Notes under the pieces: generated by a model
What the model saw: the letters and a program-made list of their open reading frames with translations, nothing else
Databases searched by the model: none
What the model was told of the DNA's origin: nothing
Part shown: in pieces, positions 46,679 through 55,064 of the stretch
Position numbering within the stretch: the stretch's first letter is position 1
Layout: every line of letters begins with the position of its first letter
Assembly (NCBI GenBank): GCA_024235955.1
Contig: JACKLJ010000001.1
Coordinates: 1,659,501 to 1,723,500, forward strand
Source of the DNA: Burkholderiaceae bacterium
GTDB lineage: Bacteria > Pseudomonadota > Gammaproteobacteria > Burkholderiales > Burkholderiaceae_C
Reading direction: 5' to 3'
Length of the DNA: 64,000 bases
Made by a program: the position numbers and the translations under genes

Positions 46679-47836
46679 ATGATGTCCAGGCAACTGATGG
46701 CGTTCGCCACCTGCCGGAACCTGCGGGGCCTGGCGATAGCCTTGGTCGTCGCCGGTGCCCCGGTGCTTGCCGGCGCCCAGCAGGTGCGCGCGCAGACCGT
46801 GGCCGGCGGGCTGGAGCATCCGTGGGCGGTGGCCTTTCTGCCCGAGGGGCGCTTCCTGGTCACCGAGCGCCCGGGCCGCATGCGCGTGGTCGAGCCCGGC
46901 GGCCGGCTGAACGAGCCGCTGCAGGGCCTGCCCGCGGTGGCGGCAGGCGGGCAGGGCGGCCTACTCGATGTGGTGACCGACAGCGACTTCGCCCGCAACC
47001 GCACGCTGTATTTCTGCTTCAGCGAGCCCGGCGAGAACGGCACCAACAGCACCGCGCTGGCGCGGGCCCGCCTGTCCGACGACCGGCGGCGGCTGGAAGA
47101 CGTGAAGGTCATCTTCAGCCAGCGGCCCAAGGTGCGCAGCTCGGCCCACTTCGGCTGCCGCATCGTCGAGCGGCGCGTGAATGGCCAGCCCGACGGCACG
47201 CTGTTTCTCACGCTGGGCGAGCGCTTCATCCGCATGCAGGATGCGCAGAAACTGGACAACCACCTGGGCAAGCTGGTGCGCGTGGGCAAGGACGGCAGCG
47301 TGCCTCCCGACAACCCCTTCGCCGGCCGCGCCGGCGCGCTGCCGGAGATCTGGAGCTACGGCCACCGCAACATGCAGGGCGCCACCTGGGGCCCGGACGG
47401 GCGCCTTTGGACGCACGAGCACGGCCCGCAGGGCGGCGACGAGATCAACCTGCCCGAGCCCGGCCGGAACTACGGCTGGCCGGTGATCACCTACGGCGAG
47501 AACTACGGCGGCGGCAAGATCGGCGACGGGCTGACCGCCAGGGCCGGCATGGAGCAGCCGCTGCATTACTGGGTGCCCTCGATCGCGCCCTCGGGCATGG
47601 CGTTTCTCACCAGCGACCGCTATGGCGCGGCCTGGAAGGGCAACCTTTTCGTCGGCTCGCTCAAGTTCCGCTACCTCGACCGCATCGAGCTGAAGAACGG
47701 CAAGGTGGCGGCCGAGCACAAGCTGCTGGAGGATGTGGGGCAGCGCATCCGCGACGTGCGTCAGGGGCCGGACGGGCTGTTGTACGTGGTGACGGACGAG
47801 CAGGATGGCAGGCTGATCCGGGTTGCTCCTGAATAG
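46679..47836 (+). CDS. PQQ-dependent sugar dehydrogenase (soluble, YliI/Asd type)
   Basis: A 385-residue exported six-bladed propeller enzyme oxidising aldose sugars with PQQ. Signal peptide ends near VLAGAQQ (about residue 35). Conserved motifs: GLEHPWAVAFLPEGRFLVTE, FGCRIVER, YGHRNMQGATWGPDGRLWTHEHGPQGGDEIN and NYGWPVITYG. ATG at 46679 is chosen because AAAAGGA lies 8 nt upstream. No PQQ synthesis genes are in the window. The stop codon TAG is part of repeat copy R13. Confidence 0.92.
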   Translation: MMSRQLMAFATCRNLRGLAIALVVAGAPVLAGAQQVRAQTVAGGLEHPWAVAFLPEGRFLVTERPGRMRVVEPGGRLNEPLQGLPAVAAGGQGGLLDVVTDSDFARNRTLYFCFSEPGENGTNSTALARARLSDDRRRLEDVKVIFSQRPKVRSSAHFGCRIVERRVNGQPDGTLFLTLGERFIRMQDAQKLDNHLGKLVRVGKDGSVPPDNPFAGRAGALPEIWSYGHRNMQGATWGPDGRLWTHEHGPQGGDEINLPEPGRNYGWPVITYGENYGGGKIGDGLTARAGMEQPLHYWVPSIAPSGMAFLTSDRYGAAWKGNLFVGSLKFRYLDRIELKNGKVAAEHKLLEDVGQRIRDVRQGPDGLLYVVTDEQDGRLIRVAPE

Positions 47837-47883
47837 ATAGCTTCCTGCGCCTGCTGCGACTGGGCTGGAGGCCGGTTTCATTC
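47826..47883 (-). repeat. 60-bp repeat family, copy R13 (contains a stop codon)
   Basis: Plus-strand GCTCCTGAATAGATAGCTTC then CTGCGCCTGCTGCGACTGGG and GGCCGGTTTCATTC. The dehydrogenase gene enters in the antisense frame used elsewhere, but a TTG-to-TAG difference ends it. Confidence 0.7.
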
Positions 47884-48051
47884 AACTTTCGCGGTTGGGC
47901 TTGAGCACCGCCCGTTTGCTCGTTGTTCGGGCCGAGTGGGTCGAAGCTCTGGCTGGCGCATGCTCAAGCTCTCGCCGAGTCGTGCAGTGGAAGCTCGGCG
48001 CGCGCGAGGTTCGCGCGATGGTGATGCTCAGATTGGGTACTTCGGTTTTTG

Positions 48052-48111
48052 AATGAAATCGGGGTTTTGTCAAGGCGTGGCGGGCGCAGGAAGCTATTGA
48101 AAGCGTAGTGC
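48052..48111 (+). repeat. 60-bp repeat family, copy R14
   Basis: Core GGCGGGCGCAGGAAGCTAT at 48079-48097 (one mismatch), left half AATCGGGGTTTTGTCAAGGC. First half of the compound repeat block. Confidence 0.85.
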
Positions 48112-48450
48112 TTCTGGTGGCGCCGCAGGCCGGGATGTGCGCCCGGCGGCGCACCTACTTTTCTTTGTGTCGCCAAAGAAAAGTAGGCAAAAGAAAGGCG
48201 ACCCCACTTGCCGTGTCCCTTCGCTTCGCTGCGGGCAACCTGCGATGCTCGGGCGCGGGGCGGCGCTGCGGAACTCGCTGCGCGCCTGCGGCGCTCCGCT
48301 CAAACAGCCGCAGCGAGTCAGAGCACGAAGCGCGGCCATCCTTCGGTGTCCGCGCCCGCCCCACGCCCTGCGCTTCTCGGCACGGCCAGAGGGGAGTGGG
48401 GAGAACACGGGCCATCGCTTCGCTCGGCCCCAAACTGCGGGTTGGGGTTG
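48112..48450 (+). repeat. Dispersed CTTTTCTTTG-hairpin element
   Basis: A perfect 13-bp inverted repeat, CTACTTTTCTTTG (48155-48167) / CAAAGAAAAGTAG (48174-48186), is followed by GGCAAAAGAAAGGCGACCCC and 250 bp of GC-rich sequence. I have seen similar hairpin-plus-AAAAGAAAGGCGACC elements as common dispersed sequences in Burkholderiales and Xanthomonadales; their function is unknown to me. The overlapping short open frames in it look non-coding. Confidence 0.65.
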
Positions 48451-48453
48451 ATG

Positions 48454-48511
48454 GATGAAAGGCGCCTTTTGCCCAGACTTGGCGGGCGCAGGCAGCTATT
48501 CAAAATGTAGC
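48454..48511 (+). repeat. 60-bp repeat family, copy R15
   Basis: Exact core at 48481-48499 with left half AAAGGCGCCTTTTGCCCAGA. Followed, like R14, by a GGCCGGGATGTG block (48529-48542). Confidence 0.9.
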
Positions 48512-48688
48512 TTGTAGGTGCTGCTCAAGGCCGGGATGTGTGCGCGCCCGTGCCACCGGGCCAGGGCTGGCTGCATCGATTCGCCCGCAAAACTCGATTG
48601 ACGCCCGCGCTGAGCTCGTCGAGGGAGCCGCGCCCGGACGGTGCTTGCAGAATCCGGCGCGATCCGGCACCACGGCTGTTTTGCCAAC

Positions 48689-48720
48689 CGGCGCCGGCGG
48701 CCGGCGCCGGCGGCCGGCGC
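48689..48720. repeat. GC-only tandem of a 13-bp unit
   Basis: About 2.5 copies of CCGGCGCCGGCGG, 12 bp beyond the stop of the iron-binding protein gene. Self-complementary, so it could form a very stable hairpin; no T-tract follows. Confidence 0.7.
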
Positions 48721-48731
48721 AGACGGCCCGC

Positions 48732-49787
48732 TTATTTGAACCCGGCCCGGTCCAGCATCTGCTGCACCTGGACCTGGCTGGTGCCCAGGGTGCCGACGGG
48801 GGTGTCGTCGATCTTGAAGCTGCGGCCGCCGGTCATGGCCTTGAGGGCCGGGTTGTCGGTGGTCACGCCGCGGGCCACCGGCCATTCGTTGTTGCCGTTG
48901 GCGAAGTAGTTCTGCGCCGCGGGGCTGGCCAGGTATTCGAGGAACCTGGTGGCGCCGTCCACGTTCTTGCTGTGGCGCGCCACGGCGCCGCCGGCCACGT
49001 TGACGTGCGTGCCCCAGCTGGCCTGGTCCGGGAAGACCACGCCCACGCGCTCGGTCACGGCGCGGTCTTCCGGGGTGCCGGAGCGCATCAGGCGCGCCAG
49101 GTAATAGCTGTTGGTCACCGCGATCTGGCATTCGCCGCTGGCCACGGCGCGGATCTGGTCGGTATCGCCGCCCTTGGGCGCGCGCGCCATGTTGGCCACC
49201 ATGCCCTTCAGCCAGGCCTCGGTCTTTTCCGGGCCCAGGTGCGCGTTGACGGCGCTGAACAGGCTCAGGTTGTAGGGATGCGAGCCGGAGCGGATGCACA
49301 GCCGCCCCTTGTTGCGCGGATCGCCCAGCTTCTCGTAGGTGTCGACATCCTCGCGCTTGACCTTGATCTTGTCGTACACGATCACGCGCGCCCGGGTCGA
49401 GAAGCCAAACCAGGCCACGCCGCCGTCGGCCGCCGGCGCGGCGCGCAGGTTGGGCGGGATGGCTTCGTCCAGCGCCTTGGACCTGATGGGCAGGAACAGG
49501 CCGTCCTGTTCGCCGCGCCACAGGCGGGCGGCATCGACCAGCAGGATCACGTCGGCCGGCGAGGCGCTGCCTTCGGCCTTCAGGCGGGCGATGATGCCGG
49601 CGTCGTCGGCGTCGACGCGGCGGATCTGGATGCCGGTGGCCTTGGTGAAGTCGTTGTAGAGCGACTCGTCGGTGCTGTAGTGGCGCGCGGAGTAGAGGTT
49701 GATCACGCCCTGGGCATGGACGGCCGGCGCGGCGGCAAGCAGCAGGGCGGACAGGCTGGTGGCAAGGGCGGCGGCGCGCAGAAGCAT
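48732..49787 (-). CDS. Ferric-iron ABC transporter periplasmic binding protein (FbpA/FutA type)
   Basis: A 351-residue periplasmic protein: signal peptide MLLRAAALATSLSALLLAAA ending near AVHAQ, then a type II binding-protein fold (INLYSARHYSTDESLYNDF at the N-terminus; the Tyr pair in VTNSYYLARLM typical of Fe(III)-coordinating members; GVTTDNPALKAM near the C-terminus). The permease and ATPase genes are not adjacent, so it is an orphan component here. A Fur-box-like sequence lies 47 bp upstream of the start. Confidence 0.9.
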   Translation of the reverse strand: MLLRAAALATSLSALLLAAAPAVHAQGVINLYSARHYSTDESLYNDFTKATGIQIRRVDADDAGIIARLKAEGSASPADVILLVDAARLWRGEQDGLFLPIRSKALDEAIPPNLRAAPAADGGVAWFGFSTRARVIVYDKIKVKREDVDTYEKLGDPRNKGRLCIRSGSHPYNLSLFSAVNAHLGPEKTEAWLKGMVANMARAPKGGDTDQIRAVASGECQIAVTNSYYLARLMRSGTPEDRAVTERVGVVFPDQASWGTHVNVAGGAVARHSKNVDGATRFLEYLASPAAQNYFANGNNEWPVARGVTTDNPALKAMTGGRSFKIDDTPVGTLGTSQVQVQQMLDRAGFK

Positions 49788-49833
49788 TCAGGGTTCCCTT
49801 CGTCGAAATCGGTCGGACTGGAAGGGATTCTAA

Positions 49834-49857
49834 TGCAAACGAGAACGATTCCTAATT
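49834..49857. promoter_or_regulatory. Fur-box-like sequence upstream of the iron-binding protein gene
   Basis: TGCAAACGAGAACGATTCCT followed by AATT. It resembles the GCAAATGAGAATNATTC-type Fur sites of betaproteobacteria and is placed where a repressor would cover the promoter of the minus-strand gene. Confidence 0.65.
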
Positions 49858-50001
49858 GAAACGGAGCCAGGGAGCAAGGGGACGCTGGGGACTGGGCGAT
49901 GCCGGGTGGCTGGAGCCGGGCATCGAGCATCAGCCGCCGCCGGACGGAATCCGGCCTATCGTGACCTCCCGTTCGGGAAACGACCGTGTTCGGATGGAAC
50001 G

Positions 50002-50034
50002 GGCAAAAAAAGAGGCCGGTCAAAGACCGGCCCT
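50002..50034 (-). terminator. Rho-independent terminator downstream of phasin
   Basis: Minus strand: GGGCCGGTC, loop TTT, GACCGGCCTC, then TTTTTTT. It is about 145 bp after the phasin stop, leaving a long 3' untranslated segment. Confidence 0.85.
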
Positions 50035-50179
50035 TGAAGGGATCCCTGAGCCCGCGAAGGGCTTCGAAAGGATCCGAGGAGACAACCATCACGGTGCCAC
50101 GGAGTTGGCACCTTCGCTTGGGACTTGCAATCTGTCGTCGGACGCGGGTGGCGCGCGGGGCGCACCACCCGGCGGACCA

Positions 50180-50731
50180 TCAGCGCTTCTTGGCAGCGGC
50201 GGAGGCGCTCTTGGCAGCGTTGGTGGCCGTGGTCGTCACGGCGTTGAAGTTGGCTTCGGCCACGTCGGAGGCTTGCTTGACAGCCTTCTGCACGGACTCG
50301 AAAGCGTTGTTGGCAGCGGCCACGGCGCTCTTCATCACGGCCACGGCGGTTTCGGAACCGGCGGGGGCGTTCTTGGCGGCGTTGTCCACCAGAGCGGCCA
50401 TCTGGGCTTGGCTCTCGGCCATCTTGGATTCGAAGGCCTTGCCGAACTCGGCGCCGGTGGCGGAGGCGATGTCGTACAGGTGGCGGCTGTAGGCAGCGGC
50501 TTTCTCGGCCAGGGGCTGGAACATGGAGGCCTGCAGGGCCAGCAGTTCCTGGGCGTCCTTGGCGGACAGCATGGCCTGGGTGTGGCCGGCGGACTCAGCC
50601 ATCGCGGCCTTGGTGGCGTTGACGTTCAGGTCGATCAGCTTTTCCACGCCTTCGAAGGCTTTGGCGGTCAGGCCGTACAGGGTTTCCATGTTGGCTTTTT
50701 GGGCCGCAACGATTTGCTCGGGGGTCAGCAT
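50180..50731 (-). CDS. phaP: Phasin family protein
   Basis: A 183-residue amphipathic helical, Ala-rich protein coating polyhydroxyalkanoate granules. N-terminal [21 protein letters not shown] and [20 protein letters not shown] are typical of the Burkholderiales phasin_2 family; the C-terminus is [13 protein letters not shown] and basic. ATG at 50731 is chosen over TTG at 50737 because AGGAGA is well spaced. Other PHA genes are not in the window. Upstream lies a TGC-rich palindrome. Confidence 0.93.
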   Translation of the reverse strand: MLTPEQIVAAQKANMETLYGLTAKAFEGVEKLIDLNVNATKAAMAESAGHTQAMLSAKDAQELLALQASMFQPLAEKAAAYSRHLYDIASATGAEFGKAFESKMAESQAQMAALVDNAAKNAPAGSETAVAVMKSAVAAANNAFESVQKAVKQASDVAEANFNAVTTTATNAAKSASAAAKKR

Positions 50732-50791
50732 GTTCAATCTCCTATGCAGTTCAATGAAGGGTCGAGGTCAGCCGCCTGAAACCACTTCTTA

Positions 50792-50806
50792 TGTTGCAGT
50801 GCAGCA
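50792..50806. promoter_or_regulatory. TGC-rich near-palindrome upstream of phasin
   Basis: TGTTGCAGTGCAGCA, symmetric at all but the centre and one base pair (TGYTGCASTGCARCA). Phasin genes are commonly repressed by PhaR, whose reported sites are TGC-rich, so this is a candidate PhaR site; it lies 60-75 bp before the start. Confidence 0.5.
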
Positions 50807-50971
50807 TGGAACGGATTTTAGGCAATCGCGCAGGGATTTCAAGGCTTTGGCGGCCGGATGCACCAATTTAGAGTTGGCACCCTAGGAGTGTGCGCGGCAC
50901 AAGGGCCGTCGGCTGCAACGCTTTGTGCCGCGCACGCCTCCAGGATGCTCCCGCACCATGAAGACACGCTG

Positions 50972-51910
50972 ATGAAGGCCTTCTATTCCACCCGCTACGT
51001 GCTGCCGCTGCCGGCGGGGCACCGCTTTCCGATGCACAAGTACGGCCGGCTGCACGAACGCCTGTCGGCCGAGCTGCCGGCCGTCGAGCAACGCCAGGCC
51101 GAGCCTGCGGACGACGCCATGCTGGCGCGCGTGCACGCGCCGGCCTACATCGCGGCCGTGGCCAGCGGCAGCATCGACCCGAAGGCGCTGCGCGAGATCG
51201 GCTTTCCCTGGAGCGAGGCCATGGTGGAGCGCTCGCGCCGCTCGGTGGGCGCCACGGTGGCGGCCGCCCGCCTGGCACGGTCGGAGGGCATCGCCGCCAA
51301 CCTGGCGGGCGGCACGCACCACGCGAGTGCCGACAAGGGCGGCGGCTTTTGCGTGTTCAACGACATCGCCGTGGCCGCGCGCACGCTGCAGCACGACGCG
51401 CTCTCGGCCGGGCAGGCGCCGCCGCGGGTGGCCGTGATCGACCTCGACGTGCACCAGGGCAACGGCACGGCGTCCATCTTCGCGGCCGACGATTCGGTGT
51501 TCACGCTGTCCGTGCACGGCGAGCGCAACTTCCCGTTCCGCAAGGAGCCCGGCGACCTCGACGTCGGCCTGCCCGACGGCACCGGCGACGTCGACTACCT
51601 CGACGCGCTCGATCTCGCGCTGGTGGAGCTGGACGCGCGCTTCCGGCCCGACTTCGTGTTCTACCTGGCCGGCGCCGATCCGCACGAGGGCGACCGGCTG
51701 GGCCGGCTCAAGCTCACGCTGGGCGGCCTGCGCCGGCGCGACGAGCGCGTGCTGGCCTGGGCCTGGCAGCGGCGCGTGCCGCTGGCGCTGGCCATGGGCG
51801 GCGGCTACGGTCACGACATCGACACCACGGTGCAGGTGCAGCTGGGCACCTTTGCCGTCGCCTTGGCGCACTGGCAACGGTGGCAGCGCTGGCAGAATGC
51901 GTCGCCATGA
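50972..51910 (+). CDS. Histone-deacetylase-superfamily amidohydrolase
   Basis: A 312-residue zinc deacetylase of the bacterial class related to AcuC/acetylpolyamine amidohydrolases. Motifs: GGTHHASADKGGGFCVFND (catalytic His pair), VIDLDVHQGNGTA (Zn ligands Asp/His), LAGADPHEGDRLG (Zn Asp) and AMGGGYG. The natural substrate is unknown. The stop overlaps the start of the thioesterase gene (ATGA). Alternative upstream ATG at 50945. Confidence 0.9.
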   Translation: MKAFYSTRYVLPLPAGHRFPMHKYGRLHERLSAELPAVEQRQAEPADDAMLARVHAPAYIAAVASGSIDPKALREIGFPWSEAMVERSRRSVGATVAAARLARSEGIAANLAGGTHHASADKGGGFCVFNDIAVAARTLQHDALSAGQAPPRVAVIDLDVHQGNGTASIFAADDSVFTLSVHGERNFPFRKEPGDLDVGLPDGTGDVDYLDALDLALVELDARFRPDFVFYLAGADPHEGDRLGRLKLTLGGLRRRDERVLAWAWQRRVPLALAMGGGYGHDIDTTVQVQLGTFAVALAHWQRWQRWQNASP

Positions 51911-52365
51911 ATGCTCCCGCCAAGCCGGCCCGGCCGGCGCCCGAGTCGCGCGACGGCTACCGCGCCTTCCGCACCATCACCACCCGCTGGATGGACAACG
52001 ACATGTACGGCCACGTCAACAACGTGGTGTACTACAGCTGGTTCGATACCGCGGTGAACGCCTGGCTGATCGAGCAGGGCGTGCTCGACACGCAGAACGG
52101 CCAGGTCATCGGTCTGGTGGTGGAAACGCAGTGCCTGTACTTCGAGTCGCTGGCGTTTCCCCAGAACATCGAGGCCGGCATCCGCGTGGCGCACCTGGGC
52201 AGCTCCAGCGTGCGCTACGAGGTCGGCCTGTTCGCCGAGGGCGCGCCCAAGACGGCCGCGCGCGGCCATTTCGTCCATGTGTACGTCGATCGCGCGACGC
52301 AGCGCCCGGTGCCCCTGCCGGCCGACCTGAAGCGCGCGCTGGAGAAGCTGGTATGTCCCAACTGA
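51907..52365 (+). CDS. Acyl-CoA thioesterase (4HBT hotdog fold)
   Basis: A 152-residue hotdog thioesterase of the YbgC/4-hydroxybenzoyl-CoA type. The active-site segment WMDNDMYGHVNNVVYYSWFDT carries the catalytic Asp and the HVNN motif. It overlaps the upstream deacetylase (4 bp) and the downstream nitroreductase (13 bp), so the three form a coupled unit. The acyl-CoA substrate is unknown. Confidence 0.9.
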   Translation: MNAPAKPARPAPESRDGYRAFRTITTRWMDNDMYGHVNNVVYYSWFDTAVNAWLIEQGVLDTQNGQVIGLVVETQCLYFESLAFPQNIEAGIRVAHLGSSSVRYEVGLFAEGAPKTAARGHFVHVYVDRATQRPVPLPADLKRALEKLVCPN

Positions 52366-53075
52366 ACGCCCCCATCGCCGACCCGGCCAGCGTGGACGCG
52401 GCCATCGAGAACCGCTTTTGCGTGCGCGCCTTCAAGCGCGAGGTGCTGGTGCCGCGCTCGCAGATAGAGCGGCTGCTGCAGATCGCCAGCCGCGCGCCGT
52501 CGGGCACCAACACCCAGCCCTGGAAGGTGTATGTGCTGGAAGGCGCCACCCGCGATGCGCTGTGCGACAAGGTCTGCGAAGCCCACGACAGCCTGCGCGA
52601 CCACCCCGAGCTGGAAACCAGGTACCGCCCCGACTACGACTACTACCCGCGCCACTGGGTCGATCCGTACCTGGCGCGCCGGCGCCAGAACGGCTGGAGC
52701 CTGTACGGCCTGCTGGGCATCGGCAAGGGCGACAAGGACAGGATGCACGCCCAGCACCAGCGCAACTTCCGCCTGTTCGACGCGCCGGTGGGGCTGATGT
52801 TCACCGTCGACCGCGTGATGGGGCAGGGCAGCCTGGTGGACTACGGCATGTTCCTGCAGAACCTGATGGTGGCCGCGCGCGCCCACGGCCTGCACACCTG
52901 CCCGCAGGCGGCCTGGAACGACTACGCCAGCATCGTGCTGCCGCACATCGGCGCCACGGCCGAGGAGATGCTGGTCTGCGGCATGGCGCTGGGCTACGCC
53001 GACGAGACCGCGCTGATCAACACCTACAGCACGCCGCGCGAGCCGGTGGCGTCGTTCACGCACTGGGTGGAGTGA
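52353..53075 (+). CDS. Nitroreductase family protein (FMN)
   Basis: A 240-residue FMN flavoprotein: ENRFCVRAFKREVLVPRSQI at the N-terminus, FMN-binding SRAPSGTNTQPWKVYVL, dimer segment GSLVDYGMFLQNLMVAARAHGLHTCPQ, and CGMALGYAD. It would reduce nitroaromatics or quinones with NAD(P)H. Last gene of the three-gene unit starting at 50972. Confidence 0.9.
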   Translation: MSQLNAPIADPASVDAAIENRFCVRAFKREVLVPRSQIERLLQIASRAPSGTNTQPWKVYVLEGATRDALCDKVCEAHDSLRDHPELETRYRPDYDYYPRHWVDPYLARRRQNGWSLYGLLGIGKGDKDRMHAQHQRNFRLFDAPVGLMFTVDRVMGQGSLVDYGMFLQNLMVAARAHGLHTCPQAAWNDYASIVLPHIGATAEEMLVCGMALGYADETALINTYSTPREPVASFTHWVE

Positions 53076-53097
53076 ACGCGCCGGAGGGTGGCAGTTT

Positions 53098-53158
53098 GAA
53101 GGTTAAATTGGCCTGCGGCCCGCTCGTGGCGGGCGCAGGCAGCTATGCAATCGGTAGC
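53098..53158 (+). repeat. 60-bp repeat family, copy R16
   Basis: Exact core at 53128-53146, left half AAATTGGCCTGCGGCCCGCT, right end CAATCGGTAGC. Between convergent nitroreductase and quinone oxidoreductase genes; ends 7 bp before the oxidoreductase stop. Confidence 0.92.
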
Positions 53159-53165
53159 GAACGGG

Positions 53166-54143
53166 TCAGTCGTTCACCAGCACCAGCTTGCCCTTGACCT
53201 CGCGGCTGCCCATGCGGGCGTAGGCGGCCTTGAGCTCGCTCATCGGCATCTGCCGGTCGATCACCGGCTTGATCCTGCCCTGCGCGTACCAGCTGGCCAG
53301 CTCCTGCATCATGGCGGCGTTGGCCTGCGGCTCGCGGCGCGCGAAGTCGCCCCAGAACACGCCGACGATGCTGGCGCCCTTGACCAGCGCCAGGTTGATC
53401 TTGATCGCCGGGATGTCGCCCGCCGCGAAGCCGATCACCAGGTGCCGGCCGCGCCAGGCGATGGAGCGGAACGCCGGCTCGGTGAACGGGCCGCCCACCG
53501 GGTCGTAGATCACGTCCGGGCCCTTGCCGCCGGTCAGCTCCTTGAGGCGCTCGCGCAGGTCCTGGGTGCTGTAGTTGATGGTCTCGTCGGCGCCGAGCTG
53601 CCTGCAGAAATCGCACTTCTCGTCGGTCGAGGCGGCGGCGATGACCTTCGCGCCCGCCACCTTGGCGATCTGGATGGCCGACATGCCCACGCCGCCGGCC
53701 GCGCCCAGCACCAGCACGGTCTCGCCGGGTTTGAGCTGGCCGCGGTCCATCAGCGCGTGGTGGCTGGTGGCGTAGATCATGATGAAGGCGGCCGCGTCCA
53801 CCGGCGGAAAGCCCGCCGGCAGCGGCATGCACAGCTTGGCCGGCGCCAGCGTGTGGGTGCCGAAGCCGCCGGTGCCCGACAGGCAGGCCACGGCCTGGCC
53901 TACCTGCAGGCCGGTCACGCCTTCACCCACGGCCTCGATCACGCCGGCGTATTCGGAGCCCGGCACGAAGGGCAGCTCCGGCTTGTGCTGGTACTTGTTC
54001 TGCACGATCAGCAGGTCGGGGAAGTTCAGGCTCGCGGCCTGGATGCGGATCAGCACCTGGCCCTTGCCGGGCTGGGGTGTGGGCAGTTCCTTCCAGGTGA
54101 GCGCGTCGACACCGACGGGGTTTTCGCAAAGCCAGGCGTGCAT
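53166..54143 (-). CDS. NADPH:quinone oxidoreductase family protein (MDR, zinc-independent)
   Basis: A 325-residue medium-chain dehydrogenase/reductase of the quinone oxidoreductase type. GroES-like N-terminal part (LPFVPGSEYAGVIEAVGEGV) and Rossmann motif VLVLGAAGGVGMSAIQIAK (about 144-162); the zinc ligands of alcohol dehydrogenases are absent. Start MHAWLCENPVG is chosen for AGGAGAC 8 nt upstream; the frame extends ten codons further. Convergent with nitroreductase, divergent from surE. Confidence 0.9.
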   Translation of the reverse strand: MHAWLCENPVGVDALTWKELPTPQPGKGQVLIRIQAASLNFPDLLIVQNKYQHKPELPFVPGSEYAGVIEAVGEGVTGLQVGQAVACLSGTGGFGTHTLAPAKLCMPLPAGFPPVDAAAFIMIYATSHHALMDRGQLKPGETVLVLGAAGGVGMSAIQIAKVAGAKVIAAASTDEKCDFCRQLGADETINYSTQDLRERLKELTGGKGPDVIYDPVGGPFTEPAFRSIAWRGRHLVIGFAAGDIPAIKINLALVKGASIVGVFWGDFARREPQANAAMMQELASWYAQGRIKPVIDRQMPMSELKAAYARMGSREVKGKLVLVND

Positions 54144-54287
54144 GGGCGGGGTCTCCTGTTTGATCGCCATCAAGATGAGCGCCGATCATAGAAGCCGCCC
54201 CGGCGGCGCGCTTGTCCCTGCGGCGACGGCCAAGCCGGCCGGGAAGGGCTGCGCCCTACAATCGGTTGCATTCGAGCGCACCCACCC

Positions 54288-55064
54288 ATGAAGATCCTGC
54301 TTTCCAACGACGACGGCTACCAGGCCATGGGCATCGTCGCGCTGTACGAGGCGCTGAAGGCCACCGAAGGGGTGCAGGTCGAGGTGGTCGCCCCCGAGCA
54401 CAACAACAGCGCGAAGTCCAACTCGCTCACGCTGCATTCGCCGCTCTACGTGTACGAGGCTGCCAACGGCTTCCGCTACGTCAACGGCACGCCGGCCGAC
54501 TGCGTGCACATCGCGCTCACCGGGCTGCTGGGCTACCGGCCGGATCTGGTGGTCTCCGGCATCAACAACGGCGCCAACATGGGCGACGACACCATCTATT
54601 CCGGCACCGTGGGCGCCGCCATGGAGGGCTACCTGTTCGGCATCCCGGCCATCGCGTTCTCGCAGATCGAGAAGGGCTGGGCCCACCTCGACGCGGCCGC
54701 CGCCCGGGCCGCGCAGCTGGTGCAGCAGCTCGGCCGTCACCAGGTCGAAGGCGGCAAGCCCTGGCTGCTGAACGTGAACATTCCCAACCTGCCGTTGGAC
54801 GAGCTGAAGCCGGTCAAGGTCTGCCGCCTGGGCCGCCGGCACGCGGCCGAGCGCGTGATCACGCAGACCAATCCGCGCGGCGACACCATGTACTGGATCG
54901 GCGGCGCCGGTCCGGCGGCCGACGCGGCCGAGGGCACCGATTTCCACGCCACCGCGCAGGGCCACCTGTCGCTCACACCGCTGAAGGTGGACCTGACCGA
55001 CCGCGACGCGCTCAGCTACTGGGCGCAGGGCGTGGCGCGCCTCACGCAGGGCGAGGGCGGCTGA
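54288..55064 (+). CDS. surE: 5'/3'-nucleotidase SurE
   Basis: A 258-residue metal-dependent nucleotidase for survival and nucleotide recycling. [12 protein letters not shown] (metal Asp pair), [12 protein letters not shown], and [25 protein letters not shown] are all intact. Its TGA overlaps the pcm ATG (TGATG). The surE-pcm-nlpD order is standard in proteobacteria. Confidence 0.97.
   Translation: MKILLSNDDGYQAMGIVALYEALKATEGVQVEVVAPEHNNSAKSNSLTLHSPLYVYEAANGFRYVNGTPADCVHIALTGLLGYRPDLVVSGINNGANMGDDTIYSGTVGAAMEGYLFGIPAIAFSQIEKGWAHLDAAAARAAQLVQQLGRHQVEGGKPWLLNVNIPNLPLDELKPVKVCRLGRRHAAERVITQTNPRGDTMYWIGGAGPAADAAEGTDFHATAQGHLSLTPLKVDLTDRDALSYWAQGVARLTQGEGG

Larger units (their letters stand above)
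47884..48731. other. Gene-free repeat region, about 850 bp
   Basis: Contains copies R14 and R15 of the 60-bp family, each followed by a GGCCGGGATGTGYGC block, a long hairpin and a GC-rich 13-bp tandem. Short overlapping open frames exist on both strands, but none has a ribosome-binding site or recognisable product. Confidence 0.7.
49788..50179. other. Intergenic region, 390 bp
   Basis: Holds the Fur-box-like site and the phasin terminator. Between 49860 and 50000 and between 50034 and 50179 I see nothing else that I can support. Confidence 0.5.

Noticed and set aside
48108..48510. Several overlapping ORFs of 60-116 codons on both strands
   Set aside because: They lie in the hairpin element and repeats, have no ribosome-binding site, and no frame is favoured.
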